A program made the position numbers and the translations under genes. Shown piece by piece: positions 1-6,197 of a stretch of DNA of 8,267 nt (position 1 is the first letter of the stretch; each line of letters begins with the position of its first letter). The notes beneath the pieces were generated by a model, which was not told the DNA's origin, searched no databases, and saw nothing but the letters and a program-made list of their open reading frames with translations. The stretch covers positions 1 to 8,267 of the forward strand of contig DBKX01000167.1 of assembly GCA_002297865.1 (NCBI GenBank), written 5' to 3'. This DNA comes from Lachnoclostridium sp. UBA739 (GTDB taxonomy: Bacteria > Bacillota_A > Clostridia > Lachnospirales > Lachnospiraceae).

Positions 1-36
1 ATTGGAGGATTATTACTGGACAATTGTGAAGAAAAT

Positions 37-77
37 AAGAGGTATCCTAGGTGTATAGAATGCTTGGGATACCTCTT
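37..77. terminator. Intrinsic terminator, probably bidirectional, ending an upstream gene
   Basis: The arm at 37-51 pairs with 63-77 over 15 bp (two or three pairs near the loop are G-U or U-G), leaving an 11-base loop. On the plus strand the stem is followed by the short U-rich stretch TTGTATTATG. On the minus strand it is followed by TTATTTTC, so it could also stop leftward transcripts that pass the tRNA terminator. In one plus frame the window opens with eight sense codons and a TGA at 27-29, just before the stem. That fits the tail of a plus-strand gene but is too short to identify, so no CDS is called. Confidence 0.65.
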
Positions 78-112
78 TGTATTATGATATAGGATGCAGA
101 TACACAGATTAT

Positions 113-148
113 TTAAATAAAAAAAGAACATACAAAATATGTTCTTTT
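113..148 (-). terminator. Intrinsic terminator of the tRNA-Leu gene
   Basis: Read on the minus strand, AAAAGAACATA (148 to 138) and TATGTTCTTTT (132 to 122) form a perfect 11-bp stem around a 5-base loop. A run of T follows, broken by a single A (TTTATTT). It begins only a few bases after the tRNA 3' end, which is the expected place for the tRNA terminator. Confidence 0.85.
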
Positions 149-153
149 AGTAG

Positions 154-236
154 TGCGGATGGCGGGACTTGAACCCGCACGAAGTCACCCCCGTCAGATT
201 TTGAGTCTGATGCGTCTGCCATTCCGCCACATCCGC
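154..236 (-). tRNA. tRNA-Leu, anticodon CAA
   Basis: On the minus strand the acceptor arms GCGGATG and CATCCGC pair perfectly, followed by discriminator base A. The anticodon stem TCAGA/TCTGA encloses the loop CTCAAAA, giving anticodon CAA, which decodes TTG leucine codons. The T arm is GCGGG-TTCAAGT-CCCGC. The variable region can form a small extra stem (CGGG/TTCG with G-U pairs), as expected of a class II leucine tRNA. The length of 83 bases without CCA fits. The bases after the discriminator are CTA, so the CCA tail is not encoded and must be added by the nucleotidyltransferase. The gene is a single unit with its own promoter and terminator, divergent from the polA operon. Confidence 0.96.
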
Positions 237-285
237 ATGTGGAAGAAATAATATAAGTTTTTTTCAACTTTTTATTTCTTAAGGC

Positions 286-314
286 GAGACTTATTCTAAC
301 ACATGTGTTAGAAT
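286..314 (+). promoter_or_regulatory. Probable promoter of the zf-HC2/polA operon
   Basis: By the symmetry of the palindrome, the plus strand also carries TGT-TAGAAT, an extended -10 at 306-314. The -35 at 17-bp spacing is poor (GAGACT at 286-291, matching only the central GAC), so recognition would rely on the extended -10. Transcription would start near 321, about 36 bases before the first start codon. No other good promoter is seen between here and 357. Confidence 0.45.
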
Positions 315-316
315 AA
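291..316. repeat. Perfect 26-bp palindrome, candidate operator
   Basis: The half-site TTATTCTAACACA at 291-303 is followed directly by its exact reverse complement at 304-316. It overlaps the -10 elements of two divergent promoters. As a hairpin it would have an 11-bp stem with a CATG loop, but no T run follows on either strand, so a terminator is unlikely. A dimeric repressor site of the TetR or MarR kind is the simplest reading. The inner TAACACATGTGTTA resembles the GAAC-N4-GTTC LexA box only loosely and lacks its G and C ends. Confidence 0.7.
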
Positions 317-321
317 TGCAA
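293..321 (-). promoter_or_regulatory. Promoter of the tRNA-Leu gene
   Basis: On the minus strand there is a -35-like TTGCAT (321 to 316) and a -10-like TAGAAT (298 to 293), separated by exactly 17 bp. TG precedes the -10 in extended form (TGT-TAGAAT). Predicted initiation is near 286, giving a leader of about 50 bases before the mature tRNA. The -10 lies inside the palindrome at 291-316, so a protein bound there would block this promoter. Confidence 0.6.
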
Positions 322-356
322 GAGGTTTTTGAAAAAAATATTAATGGAGGATTTTT

Positions 357-671
357 ATGACATGTTTTGAAGCGCAATGTCTGATTACGCCATTTATAAA
401 TGAAGAAATAGATAATGACCAGCTAAAAGATTTTCTGGAACATATCAACCATTGTGCTGATTGTAAAGAAGACCTTGAGGTATACTTTACACTTTTAAAT
501 GGTATGAAGCAGCTTGATGAAAATAAAAATATCGCTAATAATTTTCATATTGATTTGGAAGGCTTTATACATAAACAAGAAGAGAAGATCCTTCTAGAGA
601 GATCGAAAAAGATACAAAAGAGAATTATTTTGTGTTTGTTTATGTTATTATTAGGATTATGGTTTGCATAA
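357..671 (+). CDS. Small tail-anchored zf-HC2 (anti-sigma-like) protein
   Basis: This 104-residue protein starts at an ATG preceded by GGAGG at 346-350. Residues 1-50 match the putative zinc-finger (zf-HC2, ZAS-like) fold: Cys3 near the N-terminus, then H29-x3-C33-x2-C36 in the HINHCADC motif, the signature used by many anti-sigma factors to bind zinc and hold an ECF sigma factor. Residues 60-88 are polar and probably helical. Residues 89-104 are a short hydrophobic segment after a basic stretch (RSKKIQKR), consistent with a cytoplasmic protein anchored at the membrane by its C-terminus. There is no extracytoplasmic sensor domain. No sigma factor gene lies beside it; the next gene, polA, starts 14 bases downstream and is probably in the same transcript. 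The zf-HC2 domain is clear from the motif. A role as an anti-sigma factor is inference; a general zinc-dependent protein-binding role is equally possible. Confidence 0.85.
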   Translation: MTCFEAQCLITPFINEEIDNDQLKDFLEHINHCADCKEDLEVYFTLLNGMKQLDENKNIANNFHIDLEGFIHKQEEKILLERSKKIQKRIILCLFMLLLGLWFA

Positions 672-685
672 AGATTGGAGATAAT

Positions 686-3430
686 ATGAGTAAAAAAATT
701 GTTTTAATTGATGGACACAGTATTTTAAACAGAGCATTTTATGGAATACCAGAGTTAACCAATTCAAAAGGACTTCATACGAATGCTGTATATGGTTTTT
801 TAAATATTTTGTTTAAGCTTCTAGACGAAGAAAAGGCGGATTATTTGACTGTTGCATTTGATGTAAAGCATCCTACTTTTCGGCATGAGATGTTTCCAGA
901 GTATAAAGGGACAAGAAAAGGAATGCCAGAGGAACTAAAGGAACAGGTTCCACTTATGAAAGAAGTTCTTAAGGCGATGAATATTCATATCGTAGAAAAA
1001 GCAGGGTATGAGGCAGACGATATATTAGGAACTCTTGCAAAAAGAAGTGAGGCAGAAGGATTAGAAGTTTCAGTTGTTTCAGGCGATAGAGACTTGCTTC
1101 AGTTAGCCAGTGATCACATTAAAGTTCGTATTCCAAAGACAAAACGGACGGGAACGGAAATTGAAGACTACAATACAAAAGATGTAGTCGAAACATTGGG
1201 AATAGAACCTTGGCAAGTTGTTGAGATGAAAGCACTTATGGGAGACACTGCGGATAATATTCCAGGCGTTCCGGGAATCGGCGAAAAAACAGCTTTAAAG
1301 ATATTAGATACATTTAAAACTATGGAAAATGCATATGACCATATCGAAGAAATAAAACCGAACCGTGCCAAAGAGGCCCTTCGCAATAACATTGAGTTAG
1401 CAAAAATGAGTAAGGTCCTTGCAACGATCAAGACAGATTGTGAACTTGACTATCGGTCAGAGAAAAGCAAGATTGAAAATATCTATAACGAAGAAGCTTT
1501 TCAGAAAATGAAAGAGTTGGAATTCAAAAGTATTCTGAAAAGATTTGACTGTGACGTGGTCTCTTCTAATGAAAACGTGGAAAATACATTCGTTAAGATT
1601 GTAAAAGCAAAAGCTGCTAAGACAGTATGGGACGAGTTAGCGACATACCAAGAGAAGAAGGACTTCGTTCTAGGATTTCAGGTATTTAAGAAGAATGATG
1701 ATAAGAAATTGTCTGTAGCAGAAGATGGTCAGTTTTCTTTTGCTGGATTGGAAGAAAAAACACAAGAGAGCATCTATGGTGTGGCACTTTCTTTTGAGGG
1801 AAAAGGTGGTGTTAAAACGTGTTACATTTCCACAGAGGACGAAATAACAAGTGAGGATATTAACAAAGAACTTTCTAAGCTATCTATGCAAGGAGTCGTA
1901 TCTGTGCTTGATTTAAAAGAAATGTTGTTTCATATTCCGAATGACAGCTTTGGTAATGAAGAGCACGATCCGTTTTTCGATTGTAAAGTTGCCGCGTATC
2001 TGTTAAATCCATTAAAAGATACTTATGCATGTGATGATATTGCGAGAGACTACGCATCTTTAACGATTCCATCATTTGCGGACTATTTTGGAAAAGCAGA
2101 TTTAGAAGCAGCAGTGGAGAAGAAAGAGGAATTTTTAAAATATGCTTGTTATAACGCATACATTCCAATGATGGCTTATCATGATTTGACAGAAAAACTG
2201 GAAAAGGAAAATATGACGTCGTTGTATTATGATATTGAATTGCCGCTTATTACTACGTTATACGATATGGAAGTTCGTGGGGTTCATGTAAATAAGGACG
2301 AGCTTACAGAATATGGACGTAAACTTGGAGAGAGAATTGTTTTATTAGAAAGTGAAATTTACGAAATGGCAGGGGAGAAATTTAATATCAACTCTCCAAA
2401 ACAGCTCGGTGTCATTTTGTTCGAAAAGATGAATATGCCATTTGCCAAAAAGACGAAAACTGGATATTCCACATCGGCAGATATTTTAGAGAAGCTACGC
2501 TGTGAGCATCCTGTAGTAGATAAAATTCTTGAATATCGCCAGCTTACAAAACTAAAATCTACCTATGCAGATGGTCTTGCAGCTTATATTAAGGAAGATG
2601 GACGTATTCATGGCAAGTTTAATCAGACTATTACAGCAACAGGAAGAATCAGCAGCACTGAGCCAAACCTTCAGAATATACCGATCCGTATGGAATTAGG
2701 AAAAGAAATCCGTAAGGTATTTGTGCCAAAAGCTGGATATGTATTCTTAGATGCCGATTACTCACAAATTGAACTACGTGTGCTCGCACATATGTCAGGA
2801 GATGAAACATTAATCCAAGCATATCGTGAAGGCCAAGATATTCATAGAATAACAGCGTCTCAAGTATTTCACATTCCTTTTGAAGAAGTGACTGCAAGAG
2901 ACAGAAGTAATGCAAAAGCAGTTAACTTTGGGATCGTATATGGAAGTACGGCGTTTGGACTAAGCCAGAATTTGAATATTTCTAAAAAGGAAGCAGATGA
3001 ATACATTCACAAATATTTTGCAACGTATCCAAAGATTAAAGAATTTATGGATAGTTCCATAGAGTTTGGTAAAGAGAAAGGGTATGTGGAAACCATGTAT
3101 CATCGTATTCGACCAGTTCCAGAATTGAAGGCATCTAATTTTATGCAACGAGCAGCAGGGGAACGTATTGCAATGAATTCTCCTATTCAGGGAACAGCAG
3201 CTGATATTATTAAAATTGCAATGGTACGTGTTAACGAAAAACTTAAAAATTTAAAAATGAAATCACAGCTTATCTTACAGGTTCACGATGAACTTTTAGT
3301 GGAAACGCATAAAGATGAAATCGAGGCAGTTAGAAAAATTCTTCATGATGAAATGTTTCATGCAGCGAATATGAATGTTCCATTAGAAGTAGAAGTTGAA
3401 CAAGGAGATAACTGGTTCGAAGCACACTAA
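686..3430 (+). CDS. polA: DNA polymerase I
   Basis: This 914-residue protein is of normal length for family A polymerase I, which removes RNA primers and fills gaps in replication and repair. The 5' nuclease domain (about 1-290) has the acidic metal-binding clusters E109-A-D-D, D134-R-D136 and D187-x-x-D190, followed by a helix-hairpin-helix (GVPGIGEKTA). The middle domain (about 310-510) is a degenerate 3'-5' exonuclease. The Asp/Glu of motif Exo I is missing (VLGFQVF), Exo II keeps only an LDLK-like stretch around D409, and the Exo III aspartate is replaced (Y486-ACY-N490). No proofreading is expected, as in many Firmicutes. The polymerase domain has motif A DADYSQIELR (D691), motif B with K744, F748 and Y752, and motif C QVHDE (D868). 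The start at 686 follows GGAG at 677-680 and gives the usual MSKKIVLIDGHS opening. An upstream in-frame ATG at 632 would overlap the previous gene and has no ribosome binding site. Confidence 0.98.
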   Translation: MSKKIVLIDGHSILNRAFYGIPELTNSKGLHTNAVYGFLNILFKLLDEEKADYLTVAFDVKHPTFRHEMFPEYKGTRKGMPEELKEQVPLMKEVLKAMNIHIVEKAGYEADDILGTLAKRSEAEGLEVSVVSGDRDLLQLASDHIKVRIPKTKRTGTEIEDYNTKDVVETLGIEPWQVVEMKALMGDTADNIPGVPGIGEKTALKILDTFKTMENAYDHIEEIKPNRAKEALRNNIELAKMSKVLATIKTDCELDYRSEKSKIENIYNEEAFQKMKELEFKSILKRFDCDVVSSNENVENTFVKIVKAKAAKTVWDELATYQEKKDFVLGFQVFKKNDDKKLSVAEDGQFSFAGLEEKTQESIYGVALSFEGKGGVKTCYISTEDEITSEDINKELSKLSMQGVVSVLDLKEMLFHIPNDSFGNEEHDPFFDCKVAAYLLNPLKDTYACDDIARDYASLTIPSFADYFGKADLEAAVEKKEEFLKYACYNAYIPMMAYHDLTEKLEKENMTSLYYDIELPLITTLYDMEVRGVHVNKDELTEYGRKLGERIVLLESEIYEMAGEKFNINSPKQLGVILFEKMNMPFAKKTKTGYSTSADILEKLRCEHPVVDKILEYRQLTKLKSTYADGLAAYIKEDGRIHGKFNQTITATGRISSTEPNLQNIPIRMELGKEIRKVFVPKAGYVFLDADYSQIELRVLAHMSGDETLIQAYREGQDIHRITASQVFHIPFEEVTARDRSNAKAVNFGIVYGSTAFGLSQNLNISKKEADEYIHKYFATYPKIKEFMDSSIEFGKEKGYVETMYHRIRPVPELKASNFMQRAAGERIAMNSPIQGTAADIIKIAMVRVNEKLKNLKMKSQLILQVHDELLVETHKDEIEAVRKILHDEMFHAANMNVPLEVEVEQGDNWFEAH

Positions 3431-3475
3431 TACATTAATATATTATTGTAGAGAAAGACTAGGGAAGGTTAGGGT

Positions 3476-4063
3476 ATGAAAATAATTGGATTAACTGGCG
3501 GAGTTGGATGTGGAAAATCCACAGTTGCCAACATGATAAAAGAAAAATTCAATGCAGCTGTTTTAATTGCAGATGACATTGGAGCTCTGTTAATGCGGCC
3601 TGGCCAGAGCTGTTACAATGAAATTGTAGCAGCTTTTGGTGATTCGGTTGTAGATGAAAATGGACAATTAGACAGAAAAGGGATAGCAGCTGTCGTTTTT
3701 GCAGATGATGTACAATTATCTACACTAAATGGTATCATACATCCTAAAGTAAAAGAGTATATTAGAAATGAGATTGAAAATATGAAAAAAGCAAGTGATA
3801 AGGACTATGTTTTCATAGAATCTGCCATTATATTAGAGTGTGGATATGGAGATATCTGTGATGAATTCTGGTATGTTAGTGCGCCTTTTGATGAAAGAGT
3901 ACGAAGGCTTAAGGAATCCAGGGGATACTCCGATGCGAAAATAGAAGCAATCATGGCAAATCAAAAAAGGGAAGAACAGTTTGAACAGCAATGTTCTGTG
4001 GTTTTGGTAAATGATGGAGATCTTGAAAAAATATTTTCACAGTTGAAAATACTACTAGTTTAG
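3476..4063 (+). CDS. coaE: Dephospho-CoA kinase
   Basis: This 195-residue protein, of usual family length, phosphorylates the 3'-hydroxyl of the ribose in dephospho-CoA using ATP. This is the last step of coenzyme A synthesis, in the cytoplasm. The N-terminus holds the Walker A motif GGVGCGKST (G8-T16), and the D33-D34 pair after the first strand fits the family's catalytic aspartate position. The later IESAIILECGY segment and the ANQKREEQF segment fit the CoA-binding and lid regions. The start follows AGGGAAGG at 3461-3468. It lies 45 bases after polA with no terminator between them, so polA and coaE are likely co-transcribed, an arrangement common in Firmicutes. Confidence 0.96.
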   Translation: MKIIGLTGGVGCGKSTVANMIKEKFNAAVLIADDIGALLMRPGQSCYNEIVAAFGDSVVDENGQLDRKGIAAVVFADDVQLSTLNGIIHPKVKEYIRNEIENMKKASDKDYVFIESAIILECGYGDICDEFWYVSAPFDERVRRLKESRGYSDAKIEAIMANQKREEQFEQQCSVVLVNDGDLEKIFSQLKILLV

Positions 4064-4075
4064 ATGGAAATGATA

Positions 4076-4100
4076 TGTTATAATAACTCTGTTATATAAT
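4076..4100 (+). promoter_or_regulatory. Candidate promoter region of the FtsA-like/GGDEF operon
   Basis: Two TATAAT hexamers lie in the gap after coaE, at 4079-4084 (extended form TGT-TATAAT from 4076) and at 4095-4100. Neither has a convincing -35 box at 16-18 bp, so only the extended -10 supports the first. The whole gap is very AT-rich, which makes chance matches likely. If neither is real, the downstream pair would be read through from polA-coaE, because no clear terminator ends coaE. Confidence 0.35.
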
Positions 4101-4103
4101 AAC

Positions 4104-4122
4104 AATATTATTCAATAATATT
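4104..4122 (+). repeat. AT-rich 19-bp inverted repeat upstream of the FtsA-like gene
   Basis: AATATTATT at 4104-4112 and AATAATATT at 4114-4122 are exact inverted repeats around a single C. The repeat lies just after the -10-like TATAAT at 4095-4100, where a transcript from it would begin. No T run follows, so it is not an intrinsic terminator. The inner 7-1-7 geometry is like that of Fur/PerR-family boxes, but the bases do not match their consensus. It may be a chance product of an AT-rich stretch. Confidence 0.35.
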
Positions 4123-4152
4123 ACAATTGACAGAAAAAATGGGGGAATCTAG

Positions 4153-6192
4153 ATGCCAAGTAATATAAAATATCCTGAACACTTGGTTTTTGGACTCGAC
4201 ATAGGTACTAGAAGTATTGTTGGTACAGTTGGTTATAAAGATGGTAAAGTGTTTAAGGTTGTAGCACAGGTTTCTCGTTTTCATGAAACTAGAGCTATGT
4301 TGGATGGGCAAATTCATGATATCATTAAAGTTTCAGAAACAATAACAGAGATTAAGAATGAGTTGGAACATAGAATAGGCAGGCCATTAACTGATGTCTG
4401 TATTGCAGCAGCTGGTCGTATGCTTAAAACTGTTACAGTCCGAGCAGATTATGAGTTTGGAACAGATACAGTGATAGAAGACGAACATGTGCAGTCAATC
4501 AATCTTCTCGGAGTGGAAAAGGCTTATGATGCTTTGAGAGAAGAAACGAAAGAAGAAGATTTAAAGTTTTATTGTGTAGGTTATTCTGTAATTCGGTATT
4601 TTCTCAATGATTTCGCAATTTCAAGTCTATTAGGACACAAAGCATTGAAGGCTGGAACAGAATTAATTGCTACTTTTTTACCAGAGGAAGTAATTGACGG
4701 TTTGTATGCTGCAGTAGAAAAAGCAGGATTGTTCGTAGCTAATTTGACCTTAGAGCCTATCGCTGCAATTAATGTTGCAATACCAGAAAAATTTCGTTTG
4801 TTGAATATTGCACTTTTAGATGTGGGTGCAGGTACATCGGATATATCAATTACAAAGGATGGAAGTATTATAGCTTATGGTATGATTCCATTTGCTGGTG
4901 ACGAGATTACAGAACAGATTGCAAAAACATATCTGGTTGATTTTGATACAGCAGAACAGATTAAGATGGCATGTCTAAGCGAAAAGACGGTGTCTTACAA
5001 TGACATTTTAGGTATTTCACATCAAGTGGAAGCAAAAGATGTTATAGACAACGTTTCTGAGACTGTGAAAATGATAACGAAAAGTGTTGCAGATAAGTTA
5101 ATAGAACTAAATGGTGGAAAAAGTGTCAGTGCCGTATTTGTTGTAGGAGGTGGTGGCAAGCTACCGGGGTTTGTTAATTTGCTTGCAGAGTATCTTGACA
5201 TTCCGACTGAGAGAGTTGCACTTCGTGGTCAGGAAGTGTTACAAGATGTTGAGTATTTCGAAGATGATGTGAAAAAGGATTCAACCCTTGTTACTCCAAT
5301 TGGTATCTGTTTAAATTTTTATGAACAGAAGAATAATTTTATATTTATTCAGGTAAATGGAGAGCGGGTTAAGCTATATGACAATAATCATATGACAATT
5401 GCTGATGTAGCAGTTCAAATTGGTTTTCCGAATGAACAATTGTTTCCTCAGAGAGGAAAGGAACTCTCTTATTATGTAGGTGAAGAGAAGAGAATGGTCA
5501 GAGGGCAAGCAGGAGAGTCCGCAATTGTTAAGCTTAATGGTAAGCAAGTTGGTATATCAACTCAGATTGAACAGAACGATAAAATCGAAATTGTATCTTC
5601 CACAAAGGGAAATGATGCGACAATGGATGTACGCAGCCTTCCTGAATTTAAAGAAACAATTTCATTTCAATTCAATGGGAAAATGGTGGAATGCCCAAAA
5701 TTTATCATGGCAAATGGTGAATTAGTATCGGGATATTATCAGATACAAGATGGAGACCACTTAGAAATTCTTAATTATTATACGCTTGAACAGGTTCTTA
5801 CCTTTATGGATTTAGAGGCTGTCGAAGAGATTTATGTAAATAATGAATGGGCAACTTTAAACGATAAGGTGTATGAAAATTTCTCAATTCGATATATACT
5901 GAAATCGACAGAAGCATCCAATAAGGATGAAGGATTAATACAAAATACCCCAACTATGGAGGTTGCAGAAGATAAAACATTAGAAACTGAAATTACATTA
6001 ACGATAAATGGTGAAAAGGCTGTACTGAAAGGAAAACAATCCTATATTCTGGTTGATATTTTGGATGTATATCCTTTTGATATGAGTAAAGCAACAACTT
6101 CACATCTAATAACAAAAGTGAATGAAAAGGTAGCGGATTTTACTACAAGTCTATCAGATAACGATATTATAGACATGTATTGGGAGGAATAA
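4153..6192 (+). CDS. FtsA/PilM-like actin-fold protein with C-terminal tandem beta-grasp modules
   Basis: This 679-residue protein is much longer than typical FtsA (about 420). Residues 10-390 form an actin/Hsp70-type ATPase: phosphate-1 motif FGLDIGTRS (D16), an SHS2-like insert at about 80-190 (VCIAAAGRMLKTV), phosphate-2 motif LLDVGAGTSD (D223), and adenosine motif VVGGGGKLPGF (G332-G335). FtsA of this class polymerises at the membrane and recruits division proteins; PilM does the same for type IV pili. Residues 396-679 are not part of standard FtsA. They contain repeated strand-turn units of the form hxhNGxxh at N402, N462, N508 and N619, with a variant at N563-N564. Several end in a (D/N)xDxI-type strand, which looks like ThiS/MoaD-type beta-grasp folding. 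No C-terminal amphipathic membrane helix is seen; the protein ends MYWEE. The start follows GGGGGA at 4141-4146. The actin-fold call is firm. Whether it acts in division, pilus assembly or something else is open, and no gene symbol is assigned. Confidence 0.9.
   Translation: MPSNIKYPEHLVFGLDIGTRSIVGTVGYKDGKVFKVVAQVSRFHETRAMLDGQIHDIIKVSETITEIKNELEHRIGRPLTDVCIAAAGRMLKTVTVRADYEFGTDTVIEDEHVQSINLLGVEKAYDALREETKEEDLKFYCVGYSVIRYFLNDFAISSLLGHKALKAGTELIATFLPEEVIDGLYAAVEKAGLFVANLTLEPIAAINVAIPEKFRLLNIALLDVGAGTSDISITKDGSIIAYGMIPFAGDEITEQIAKTYLVDFDTAEQIKMACLSEKTVSYNDILGISHQVEAKDVIDNVSETVKMITKSVADKLIELNGGKSVSAVFVVGGGGKLPGFVNLLAEYLDIPTERVALRGQEVLQDVEYFEDDVKKDSTLVTPIGICLNFYEQKNNFIFIQVNGERVKLYDNNHMTIADVAVQIGFPNEQLFPQRGKELSYYVGEEKRMVRGQAGESAIVKLNGKQVGISTQIEQNDKIEIVSSTKGNDATMDVRSLPEFKETISFQFNGKMVECPKFIMANGELVSGYYQIQDGDHLEILNYYTLEQVLTFMDLEAVEEIYVNNEWATLNDKVYENFSIRYILKSTEASNKDEGLIQNTPTMEVAEDKTLETEITLTINGEKAVLKGKQSYILVDILDVYPFDMSKATTSHLITKVNEKVADFTTSLSDNDIIDMYWEE
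5338..6189 (+). other. Tandem beta-grasp module region within the FtsA-like gene
   Basis: Three units are visible by eye. Unit A covers about residues 396-483, B about 503-590 and C about 613-679. In A and C a first hairpin (IQVNGERVKL; LTINGEKAVL) leads to a helix carrying Asp exactly 16 residues after the Asn (N402 to D418; N619 to D635). A second strand pair follows, with exactly 14 residues from Asn to the Asp of the last strand (N462 to D476 in A; N657 to D671 in C). In B the same 14-residue spacing occurs from N521 to D535, and a degraded copy starts at N564. The constant spacings despite little sequence identity argue for true repeats. The fold assignment is inference from pattern only. 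Confidence 0.6.
6182..6187 (+). promoter_or_regulatory. Ribosome binding site that decides a TTG start
   Basis: GGGAGG lies inside the last three codons (Trp-Glu-Glu) of the FtsA-like gene and sits 10 bases before TTG at 6198. It favours that TTG over the in-frame TTG at 6180, which has no such site, and over the first in-frame ATG some 50 bases further in. The placement implies translational coupling of the two genes. Confidence 0.75.
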
Positions 6193-6197
6193 TAATC

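Noticed and set aside
291..316. LexA (SOS) box reading of the palindrome, suggested by the nearby polA
   Set aside because: The Firmicutes LexA core needs GAAC and GTTC arms; here the arms are TAAC and GTTA, so the match is not good enough.
109..321. Minus-strand 70-residue reading frame containing MADASDSKSDGG
   Set aside because: It is a translation through the tRNA-Leu gene and its flanks; that peptide pattern is a known artefact of leucine tRNA genes.
632..685. Upstream in-frame ATG extending polA by 18 residues
   Set aside because: It would overlap the zf-HC2 gene by 40 bases, has no ribosome binding site, and adds residues foreign to the family. ATG at 686 follows GGAG and gives the conserved N-terminus.
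4127..4132. Perfect TTGACA hexamer as a -35 box for the FtsA-like gene
   Set aside because: At 16-18 bp spacing the -10 would fall on the ribosome binding site to start codon region, leaving no leader, and no -10-like hexamer is present there.
5480..5725. Plus-strand 81-residue frame inside the FtsA-like gene
   Set aside because: It is an out-of-frame shadow of a well-supported gene, with no domain.
6180..6197. Earlier TTG start for the GGDEF gene
   Set aside because: No ribosome binding site precedes it, whereas GGGAGG is well placed for TTG at 6198.
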